The notes beneath the pieces are model-generated. The model searched no databases, was not told the origin of the DNA, and was given only the letters and a program-made list of their open reading frames with translations. 20,131 bases of DNA from Podochytrium sp. JEL0797 (taxonomy: Eukaryota > Chytridiomycota > Chytridiomycetes > Chytridiales > Chytriomycetaceae), in the NCBI GenBank assembly GCA_027596195.1, contig JADGJG010000433.1:1-20131 (forward strand). Direction: 5' to 3'. Below are positions 9,216-17,593 of the stretch, one piece after another. Every line of letters begins with the position of its first letter. The first letter of the stretch is position 1. A program made the position numbers and the translations under genes.

Positions 9216-9426
9216 ATAAGACATTCATATTTTTTCAAACGGTTGTGTGAAGATGTGTTTGGGGATTTGAGGGAAATCGGTTGATGAAAGGGAGAGAAGA
9301 AGGCTCTATGCTTGTTCGAGTAGTTGTCCATTTTCTCTTTTGAATATTATCCTTTTTCCTGTGAAATTGCCGAGTGCTTCTGACGACGAAGGTTTGTCAC
9401 GAGCGGAGCCAAAAAACAAATGCAAA

Positions 9427-10607
9427 ATGGCGTCGATCGTATCAGCCATTCTCTTATTCTGCTATGGCTTCCTTGCTGTCGATACAATGTCTGTAGATCG
9501 ACGCGATAATAGTTTCGGATTCACCAACATCACGTCGAATCCACCAAATGCCAACATGATCACTTCCACATTTGCAGGTGAGAAACTCAAGTAAACTTGA
9601 ACGTATTTGCTCAATATATTCGATCTCGTTAGTTCGAACACAGGTTTCAGCGGCCGAAGGACTCGGGGGCTGCGTCATTGCGTTGAGTGGGTTTGCGTTC
9701 TGCTTCACAGGAAAGAAAGCGTTTCTGCCTAGCCTTTTCTTCAGTGGATTCTTTAGCATGGGTAGTGTATTTTTCCAGTATTTTTCGAGAAAGAAGCGCG
9801 TTTTGGAATTGACACTTCGCGTTCATTCGCAGGCATCGTTGGATTCATCCTTTTGGACGTGGCCCAAACGCGTTGGCACAGCTTCGGACCTTACGCTGAT
9901 TGGATCTACCTGCTCTTGCTTTTTCCATGCTCGCTGATTGGTGGATTTCTGTTTCGTCGCGTCACTCAATTGGGTGTTGTCATGATTGGGGCCCTTCATG
10001 GGTACTCTTGGAGCAATATGCTTTTGTTTATGGGCATCGGCGGCGCATTTGTACAGAGCACACACATTTTGTGGAGCTTGGGATGCATATCGATTGGTGT
10101 CGTGAGTGTATTCTTTATGGAACACATGGCGTTGGTTGTGGGCACGTCATTTTCGGGCGGATTCTTTGTCGCGATTGGAGCCGACTTGTTTGCTTGCACG
10201 GGGTTCGTTGAAGTGATGAGAAAGTGCTTGTCCGGGGGTGGAGGCAATGATTTCGTGAGGGCGCAAGACGTTCCCGCGGAAGCCTGGGGACTCGTGGCCG
10301 CGTTTGTGGTGCTTGGAGTCGCGGGATGGTGTGAGTTTAAACCCCCTTTTCCTCTTCTCATTGATTAATGAAATGTATTTCACCAGACGTTCAAACGCGT
10401 TCCAGCCCCGCGAGACAACAAACCGATTGGAATCCCGCGTATTTCCTATTTGGTGCGAATCTCCCGAGCGCGTTGCCACCCGTGTGGTTCCAAATGCCTG
10501 CCAACAAGGCCACAGACGCTGCGCCACCTCCCGCACCTGCCGCATTTTCGTATTTCAACACGATTGTGACAGCAGTTACAAAAGGTGTTAGGGGAATGTT
10601 TTCTTAA
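9427..10607 (+). CDS. Multi-pass membrane protein, TM7S3/TM198 (DUF4203) type
   Basis: Exons 9427-9577, 9651-9761, 9833-10330 and 10387-10607 join in matching phases to give 326 residues. A hydrophobic N-terminus (MASIVSAILLFCYGFLAVD) reads as a signal peptide. A short Asn-rich lumenal part with a possible N-glycosylation site (NIT) follows. About seven membrane segments come next, including GGCVIALSGFAFCFTGKKAF, GIVGFILLDVA, WIYLLLLFPCSLIGGFLF, LGCISIGVVSVFFMEH and GLVAAFVVLGVAGWY. The pattern (Gly-rich helices, FCFTGKKAF, a GGFLFRR turn) resembles the TM7S3/TM198-like domain. The C-terminal tail is Pro/Ala-rich and cytosolic or lumenal. Function is unknown; animal TMEM198 has been linked to Wnt signalling, which does not carry over to this organism. 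Family assignment is from pattern memory. Confidence 0.84.
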
Positions 10608-10610
10608 TTA

Positions 10611-10616
10611 AATAAA
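10611..10616 (+). terminator. Poly(A) signal AATAAA of the TM198-like gene
   Basis: AATAAA starts 4 nt after the stop codon TAA (10605-10607), in an A/T-rich run. The 3' UTR would be very short. Confidence 0.6.
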
Positions 10617-10661
10617 TTAGAACGTGTTCACGTGAATGCGCCCAACAAGTTTCTTTCCATG

Positions 10662-10765
10662 TCACGACTCGACTGCTTGGCCAATTATTTTGGCAGAGCC
10701 CTTGTTGAGGGCATCGGCGGGCTTGGCGGCAGCAGCGGGTTTGTCTTCACGAATGAAGTGGTGCA
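10662..10765 (-). other. Possible terminal coding exon, owner uncertain
   Basis: On the minus strand, a T-rich acceptor ending in AAG (10766 outward) precedes 33 codons and a TGA. They encode HHFIREDKPAAAAKPADALN followed by a short tail ending in AVES. Codons are mostly C- or G-ending, as in the strong genes nearby. No ATG exon was found just upstream. It could be an alternative last exon of the SCI1-like gene. A donor GTGGAG at 10842-10837 is in the right phase (1) and would replace the last few residues after AAKKF. The opposite strand also holds a 46-codon ORF (10659-10799), which I consider less likely. Confidence 0.35.
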
Positions 10766-10820
10766 CTTAAAAAAACGCGTTAAATCAAATTTGGATTAAG
10801 TATATAAACCGCTTTTCGCA

Positions 10821-10826
10821 TTTATT
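10821..10826 (-). terminator. Poly(A) signal AATAAA of the SCI1-like gene
   Basis: The minus strand reads TGATGAATAAA: tandem stop codons run directly into AATAAA. The 3' UTR of this transcript form is therefore minimal. Confidence 0.6.
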
Positions 10827-10828
10827 CA

Positions 10829-11875
10829 TCAATTCCCTCCACCAAACTTCTTTGCTGCCATATCGCGAAACATTGCCATCGTTGCGTCTTCTTTCGCTTT
10901 GTAGTTTTGAACTCGCGAATCCAAATCGACTCGTTGGGTGGGGTTCGCCTGCTGCTTGCGCTCTTCATACCGCTCTTTCCTCTGCTTTTCTCTTGCCATA
11001 CTGAAGAGTAAACTGTGAGCAACTATTCCAAAAGGGTTTCTGAAGAAAGAGAACACTCAACTGCGCAGAAAACGAATCTCCGCCTCCCATCAAATCCGAA
11101 TCTTTGATTGCCAGGTCCGTATCGCGCTCCTGCTTGTGATACGCGTTGACGGCTTTCTTCTTTTCGAGCTGGGCTTCACGTCCTGTCGCTTTGGGTGCGA
11201 GTTCCTCGAGGGCCGCTTTGCGCGTGGAATCGAACGACTTGTTGTCCTTCTTTCTCAAAGCTCTTTCGTAACGCGCGCGATCCTCCGGATCCATGTCGTC
11301 TTCATCGTCTTGATCGCGGGAGGGGCGGGGACCAAGGTTCGGGGGATTCGCGAGGTTCATGTCTCTCCTTCCACCACGCCTTTCGTCTTCCAATTTTGTT
11401 GCGGTCATGGCGTGAACGGAATCCTTTGCTGCGACAAGTTTGGCTTCGTCGGCCGCACTGACCTGCGTTGGAATTCAAATCAATACAGAAGCATCAAAAC
11501 AGTATTCCTAACCTTAAAATTCCACTTGTGCTTGCTCCTCTCGTTCGAAGCAATGTCGGTGACAGCGATGCCCGCATAAAACTTCTTGTTCAGTTCGTTG
11601 CGGTTCCATTTCTTGACGAACTTCTCAAAGTATTTGTGTGCATCCTTGGACGAAAGATCACTGAGGGTCTTGCTCTTCTTCTCGCGGAGCCATACGATGA
11701 ATTCCGAGGAGCGCAGATAGAAGTCATCGCTCGAGATGGGGTTGGAAACGAGCGGAGTTTCGTCCTCTGACTCTTCGTCTTCCGAGTCCCTGTCCTTCTT
11801 ACTTCTCTTGTGGGAGGACTCCTTCTTGCTGCTCTTGTGGTGCTTGTCGCTGTCGGCGTGGTCCCGCTTTCCCAT
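10829..11875 (-). CDS. SCI1-like (style cell-cycle inhibitor 1 family) nuclear protein, three exons
   Basis: Exons 11875-11513, 11462-11062 and 11000-10829 give 311 residues. The N-terminus (MGKRDHADSDKHHKSSKKES) is Lys/His/Ser/Asp-rich and likely nuclear. The conserved block follows: ISSDDFYLRSSEFIVWLREK, then FEKFVKKWNRNELNKKFYAG, and SKHKWNFK. Further conserved parts are a Pro-rich linker (LGPRPSRD), ALEELAPKATGREAQLEKKK, the DSDLMGGGDSF motif, and a basic C-terminal helix ending FRDMAAKKFGGGN. This order matches the SCI1-like family as I remember it from plants and other eukaryotes, where the plant member affects cell proliferation. The role here is unknown. Intron 2 uses donor GTTGAG; phase 2 joins CA plus T to make His. 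The gene shares a 54-bp intergenic region with the divergent FN3 gene. Confidence 0.85.
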
Positions 11876-11929
11876 GCGTTGTTCGATGATTTTTTTGTTT
11901 TTCGTCGGCTTTCGACAAACCAACCCAAA
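11876..11929. promoter_or_regulatory. 54-bp divergent promoter between SCI1-like and FN3 genes
   Basis: Only 54 bp separate the two start codons, so core promoters or 5' UTRs must overlap the opposite gene or each other. The segment contains a T-run (TTTTTTTGTTTTTC) on the plus strand that could act as a nucleosome-depleting tract. No TATA box was seen. Confidence 0.6.
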
Positions 11930-14806
11930 ATGAACCGACGCCGAGCACGCGGCCAAGCCAAGCCAGACATCCCTGGCGACGCGTTGCTTCCGCCGCTTTA
12001 TACACAGGATGCTGATCTCAACATTACCGTCCGATCTGGCGCGTCGCAGGGTGCCGTCCTGGATATGAAGTATAAACCGCAGTAGAAAGTGAACGCGTCT
12101 CAAATAATCATGCTTCGTTTATAGCGAAACCGGAATCAAAACAGCAGCCCTCTGGATTCTCATGACACTCATCAACATCAATGCAGCATTCCCCATCGAA
12201 TGGGTTTATTGCGTCCTCCACCTCACACCCAAAACCTCCACCGAAATCAACCGCAAAAGCCAATACTCCTTCCTCCTCTTTGCGAGCACAACCGTTGCGT
12301 TCGACTTTCTCGTGCATCGCAATCTCACGCGCACCCAGATTGCAACCCTCGCAACCACCTTGATTCAAATGATTCTCGTGTCCAAATTCATGCACCAGTT
12401 GGGCCTACTAAAGCCGAGCATCGAAAGCACCATGGGATCGATCTTGGCCGTATTTTTTGTCGCGTTGCGATTCACAATTTGGGACGTCAGTCCCCTACAC
12501 GGTATGGCCGTGACGTGGGAAATTCCCGCCCCAAACCCCGCCGGTCATACCATCTCTTTGAAATTCGCCTCCGCTCCCCTGAACAAAACGGCCGCCACCA
12601 TCATCTCCCCTTTTGCAACCACCAGCGACGCGACTACATCCCTCCTCGCGAACCTCGCCTCTAGCGTCTGGACAACCCACTTGGAACCAGGCCTCGGGAT
12701 CCATTGCGCCGCTTTCTGTCTCGTGTACATTCTTTACAAGGCGAGCGGGCTCGTGTCTACTGAGTTTGACTCAGTCTGCAGGTTCTTTGGACGCGTGGAC
12801 CCAAAGAGCCCGCAGATTCTCGTGGAACGCGTCATGACGACGAGTATCCGCGTCTCCTGGGGAAGTGGCGGTAACGGTGGCGGGAGAAAACGCAGGAATG
12901 GGGAAGACGCGGGGGTGGTGGGAGGGGTGGGAGAAAAGGGGGTAACGTGGCTGGGGATATTTGGGGATGGAGCTGAGAAAGAGGTCGGGGAGAAAGTTGG
13001 TGGGTCTGTGGGGAGTGGTATTTTGGCTACGTCTCAGTATGAGAAGCGAAAAGAGCGAGTGGGTACCGTTGGCAAGAAAGCGGTCACGAGCTCAGCGGCG
13101 GAACAATCTTCGGACGCGGAGGACACGGAAACTGTGGGAGTATTGGCAGAAATAGAAGCTGGAATGAATGTGGCACCTGCCAGAAAGTTTGAGATCGAGT
13201 TGAATGGAGAGATTGTGGCCGAAACGTCGCGATTGGAAACGTGCGTCGAAATCAAGAATTTGCAACCCGACACAGAATACAAGATTCGCGTGTGGGCAAT
13301 TGGGGCCAAGAATATGAGGGCAGTTTCAAAGGCCGTTGTCGTGCAGACTTGTGAAATGAAGGGCTCTGCTGAAGGTTCGTGCGATAGAAACCAGTGATCT
13401 CAAACTAAGCAAAAAACAATGCCAACCAAATAATATAGAAAATAGACCAAGAACAAGAACAATCTCTGTCCAAACATGCCCATCTTCCTTCACCGCACAA
13501 ACCGCACCAAGCGCGTCCCAAACAACCAACCCAGACTCCCACTCCACCCCCCGCCAGCTTTCTCCCACAACTTGTACATCCATCGCCGCCCAGCAAGAAC
13601 TCTCTGAATCTGAAATTCTCGCCCAAATCACCTCCACCCAAAACCTCATCACGACCACCCGCCAATCCCTCGTCGACCTCCACCACCAGACCCAAACCAC
13701 CCGCACAGACCACACCACTCGCATGGAGGTGCTCGAGTCCCAGCTCGATGCAACCAAGGCTGAAAAGAAATCACTCGACCCGCACCGCGCGGCGCTCAAG
13801 CTGGAGCTCAAACGCCTCGAGTGCGAGAAACGCGCCGTTGAGTCTCGACGCGTTAAAACGGATCATGCACTGAATGCGGCCAAGACGGGACTCGAATTGA
13901 CGTTGCAGGAGGTGGAGGCGGTCAAGAGAGAGGCTGAGCAGGTGCGTGCGGATATCAAGAGGTGTGAGGCCAAGACGAGAGCAGAGGAAGAAACGTTTGA
14001 CAAAAAGAAGAAGGATTTGGACGAACAGGTGGGAAAGTTGAAGGCAGAACTCAAAGGGCTGGATGGGATGAGGGCCAAGGCCAAGAAGGTGGAAGAGCAG
14101 GTCCGGAATCAGATTCGTATCAAGCAAGCCGTGGTGGAAGGGATAGAAAGGGACACAGTGTTGGGTTTTGGACAGCTGCATGGAGAAGAATTTGAGGAGA
14201 GGAAAAAGGTGCTGGAGGAGGAGATGAAGGTTTGGAATGAGATTCATGAAAAGCTGAGTTCCGAGCACGCGAGACTCAAGGCAGAATTGAGAGAGGAGAA
14301 ACGTGTCAAAGATGTATTGGTGCATGAGCTTTCACGATCGAGGGTGAGCATTGACGGCGACAATTCTGTGGGTGGACGAGTATCGAATCCGAACCAGAAA
14401 ATTCGGTTGCTGCAGAGCCCGGACCCTGTCTTCACAGAGCCGCGTACCTTGCCACCACCCCAGCGTATCATGCGAAACCCGCCTGGTCTCGAATCAGTCC
14501 AGAGACTCTCCACGTTCGACTTGATGAATTCCAAGCAAATCCACCCAGGTGTCAGACCCACTAATTTGCTGAATGTGCCACCAGGTCTTACAAATTGTTA
14601 TTTATTGATTCCTTGTTTTTATTGACTGAAAAAAATCAGGTCTTCAAAATCCCGCGTATTCCCACTCACCACCTTACGCCACAAACGCAATACCTGTCTG
14701 CGCAATCCCCTCCCTTGGCCAAACCAAAGGCAAGACAGATGAAGATGAGATTGGACGCGCAGTGGCCAACTCGCTGATGGGAGAAATCAACGCGTTCACA
14801 GTCTAA
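11930..14806 (+). CDS. Multi-pass membrane protein with split FN3 domain and long coiled coil
   Basis: Exons 11930-12081, 12125-13374, 13439-14584 and 14640-14806 keep phase throughout and give 904 residues. The N-terminus is basic (MNRRRARGQAKPD). About four hydrophobic segments follow (AALWILMTLININ, YSFLLFASTTVAF, TTLIQMILVSKFM, ILAVFFVALRFTIW), then a fifth (CAAFCLVYILYKASGLV). A fibronectin type III fold starts at ILVERVMTTSIRVSW (about 280-297) and resumes at KFEIELNGEIV, continuing through IKNLQPDTEYKIRVWAIGAK (about 405-459). Roughly 105 Gly/Lys/Glu-rich residues interrupt it between strands B and C. A near-continuous coiled coil spans about 527-770. The tail is Pro-rich. FN3 followed by a coil fits a fungal family of unknown function, probably at the ER or a contact site (inference). 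The junction at 13375-13438 (donor GTTCGT) is the least certain; without it there would be two genes. Confidence 0.75.
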
Positions 14807-14871
14807 TTTCTCAAGTCCACTTTCTCAAAAAATTATATGCATTGAAGAGGGAGGAAAAAAATGAGTAAGAA

Positions 14872-14877
14872 TTTATT
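14872..14877 (-). terminator. Poly(A) signal AATAAA of the CRAL-TRIO gene
   Basis: AATAAA on the minus strand begins 7 nt after the stop codon (14887-14885). Only 78 bp lie between this stop and the stop of the convergent FN3 gene, so the two 3' ends probably overlap. Confidence 0.6.
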
Positions 14878-14884
14878 TTCGTGA

Positions 14885-15970
14885 TTAAATTTGTCCCAAA
14901 CACGCCCAATACTCCTCGTGTCGATATTCGAACGCGAAATTGCCACCAAACTCAATTGGCAGTTGATCGGCAGCCACAATCTCATGCAACGCAACGTTGT
15001 CCTCAATTTTCTTTTCGACATGGATCAGCCGAATCTTGGCAGCTGTCACTGGATCCATCACAGGTTTCAACACGGAGAACAGGCCGTTCAGGAACACGGT
15101 GGGATTCAAAACGATAAGGATGCCCAAGCGTTCAGGGAAATGATTTCTGTTTTTTTCTTTTCAACGCATGCCCGTATAAGGGCAAAAAAAAATTAACTCA
15201 ACTGCAGCACGTGCAAGTACTTGAGCGCAACCGCCATGGGTGTCGAATTGAACAAGCCAACGCCGTGATAGTCCGCAACCACTGTCATCTTCTCAATTCC
15301 GCGGGGCATCAAGGAAATACACTTTTCAATGGAAAACACCAAGAAACGAAGGGCGGCATCCGCGTCTTTCGCGACGTCCTTACGAGGAACAATAAAAAGC
15401 AGTGGTCGACCTGTCGCATCGAAACCGGATATAAACCCCTTGCCCGTTTGCGCTTCGGCAGAGACATGTTCGGGAAGAATTGACTCCGGTTTGAATTCGT
15501 TGCGCCTGAAAAAAATAATATGTTAATACGAAGAAGGATAAGGAGGACAAAGTCATTTTGGTATGTTTGTGTGTGTGAGTGAGGGTGAGTGTGTAAGTGT
15601 ATGTATGATCTCATTCATGAATGACTCATCCTTGGCGAAGATAGAGGGTTCAGGGTGGGGGTGAAGCCGCCAACGCAACTTACCAGCACAGTGTTTCGCG
15701 TAGCTTCTCGGCTGCTCCTTCCAGATCCCACTTTTTGTCAATCAAATATCGTCTCGCAAGTGAAGGATCGTTCTCGGACCACGCCGTGAGGGTCTGCTGC
15801 TCCTTGGGGGTTGGCAGTGGGACGACACTCAAAATCAAGGCTGGGACTCTTGCGGTCAACGCTTGAATGGCTTCGTCTTGCGCAGCAGTAAGGACCGGTT
15901 GCTGGATCAGAGGTGGAAGGGGCGGCTTGAGGATGGGAACGCCGGTGGTCACCTTCAGTGAAATGGGCAT
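14885..15970 (-). CDS. CRAL-TRIO (Sec14-like) lipid-binding protein, three exons
   Basis: Binds and moves a small hydrophobic ligand, typically a phosphoinositide or other lipid, in the cytosol (family knowledge; ligand here unknown). Exons 15970-15684, 15505-15203 and 15146-14885 give 283 residues, about the size of a lone Sec14-type domain. The CRAL-TRIO N-terminal helices appear as DPSLARRYLIDKKWDLEGAA, then LRETLCWRNEFKP. The lipid-binding domain follows with GFDATGRPLLFIVPRK, IEKMTVVADYHGVGLFNSTP, FPERLGILIVLNPTVFLNGL and the closing LPIEFGGNFAFEYRHEEYW. Intron 1 is 178 nt and carries a CA-rich stretch. Intron 2 uses donor GTTGAG. The gene diverges from MYG1 and converges on the FN3 gene. 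Confidence 0.92.
15561..15607. repeat. GT/GA-rich (minus CA-rich) simple sequence in CRAL-TRIO intron 1
   Basis: About 47 bp made almost only of GT, GA and GGGT units on the plus strand; the minus-strand transcript reads CA/CT-rich. It lies between the donor at 15683 and acceptor at 15506. A similar stretch fills intron 3 of the coiled-coil gene (3791-3830). Confidence 0.75.
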
Positions 15971-16292
15971 GGAGGGAAAAACACGTTTTTGAGGAATTTC
16001 AAAATTCCCTCCCTACTCTTGCCTAAACCTTAAAAGCTGTCGGGGAGCCCGAAATGTACACCCTTCTGATATATATATTTGAGAGATTTGGATATTGAGA
16101 TTGGAAATTGAGCCCTTTCCCAGCAAATTCAATGCGCTGCTTTTCTTTATGTACGAGCGCGTTAATAGGTTGGTTCGCGCTCATTGTTTTTAGGAAATTT
16201 GATTAGAGAGAAAGGAGGAGAGAGAATGCAGAGGTTCTCGCGGTCCACCGTCCACAATGCGATCTTTGTTTTTTTCCAGCCACTTTCGCAGA
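15971..16292. promoter_or_regulatory. Divergent promoter region between CRAL-TRIO and MYG1 genes
   Basis: A 322-bp gap between opposite start codons. A TATA-like run (ATATATATATTT) at about 16069-16080 lies roughly 100 bp from the CRAL-TRIO start and 213 bp from the MYG1 start. A pyrimidine tract with AG (16268-16279) sits just before the MYG1 ATG and could be a splice acceptor for a 5' leader intron. No other gene or RNA was seen. Confidence 0.55.
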
Positions 16293-17543
16293 ATGACCAC
16301 AATCATCACACACTCTGGCACCTTCCATGCCGATGAAACTCTCGCTGTCTTCATGCTGCACAATACGGCCCAGTTCAAGGTACCACTTGAGAAGATTCGA
16401 AAGGAGCCACGCTTGCAATACTGACCTGTTCTTTTTGCTCAAGAACGCTCCCGTCACCCGAACCAGAGATCCTGCGGTGATCGACGCCGGAACTGTCGTT
16501 GTTGACGTTGGGGGTACCTACGAGCCAGCCAAGTTCAGATTCGACCACCATCAAAGGGGCTTCGAGGAAGTGTTCGATACCAAACACAGCATCAAGCTTT
16601 CTTCGGCCGGGCTCGTCTACAAGGTAAACAGGATATGTATAATGCACGAAACTGAAACCCCCCACCAAAGCATTTTGGGCGCGAGGTGATTGCCAACATT
16701 TTGAACTGGTCGCCTTCGGATGCTAGACTCGAACTGGTCTATCAAAAGATCTACGATGACTTTGTCGAGGGCTTTGACGGGTATGTGACGCCATCGTGCG
16801 TCTCCGTGATGTTAAAAGATTGTTTTGCAGCGTCGACAACGGCGTCTCCCAGTTTCCTGCCGAGTTGCGCCCAAAGTACCGCGACGGGACCTCCATCTCC
16901 AGTCGCGTTTCCAAGCTGAACCCATGGTGGAACCAAGAATCCAGCGATGCTGTTTTGCTCGAGGGATTCCACAAAGCCGGTATTTGCATTCGCTTCGATT
17001 CTTGAACCTCGCCTTACCTTTTTCTCCATGTGTTCAAACAGTGGTCCTGACTGGAACCGAATTCTCTGAGCGCGTCAAATACACTGCTCTCGCTTGGCTC
17101 CCTGCCCGCGAGATTGTCGCAACGGGCTTGAACACGAGATTCAACATCCACCCATCCGGCAAAATCATTGCGTTTGACCAGTTCTGCCCGTACGTCAACA
17201 CCATATTTTCCCTGTTTGGAGTTATTGAACTTCTTTTTTCCAAAACAGATGGAAGGAGCACCTCCACCTTCTTGAGGAAGAGCAAAAGATTGAGAGCGAC
17301 AAGCAGCCCTTGTACATCATTTACCCCGACGAGGCCAAGAAATGGCGCATCCAGGCGGTTCCTCAATCGCCAGAGTCGTTTGTGTCCCGCAAGGCCTTGC
17401 CAGAGGTCTGGAGAGGAATTCGCGATCAGGCGTTGAGCGACTTGAGTGGAATTCCCGGATGCATTTTTGTGCATGCGAGTGGGTTTATTGGAGGAAATCT
17501 GACAAGGGAGGGGGCGTTGGCGATGGCCTTGAAGTCCTTGTGA
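16293..17543 (+). CDS. MYG1: MYG1-family exonuclease, six exons
   Basis: MYG1 (UPF0160) proteins are DHH-like metal-dependent 3'-5' RNA exonucleases. In animals they act in nucleus and mitochondria; location here is unknown. Exons 16293-16379, 16444-16623, 16671-16780, 16831-16979, 17042-17189 and 17249-17543 give 322 residues, a full-length core. Metal-site motifs are present: HSGTFHADE at the N-terminus, DVGGTYEP, and FRFDHHQRGFEE. Other family blocks are SSAGLVYKHFGREVI, EGFDGVDNGV, LNPWWN, AREIVATG and FDQFCPWKEHL. The C-terminal half has YIIYPDEAKKWRIQAVP, LPEVWRGIRDQAL, GCIFVHASGFIGG and the ending REGALAMALKSL. The start was chosen at the first ATG preceding the HSGTFHADE block. No canonical poly(A) signal follows, and the next gene's ATG is only 50 bp past the stop. 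Confidence 0.97.
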
Positions 17544-17593
17544 ATGCTTATGATGAGAAGGAAAGGAGAAATTTTTTCATTACAAATTTTAAA

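Noticed and set aside
10659..10799. 46-codon plus-strand ORF after the TM198-like gene
   Set aside because: It is opposite the more protein-like minus-strand exon, with no domain or conserved feature and a Gly-rich sequence that mirrors Ala/Pro codons on the other strand.
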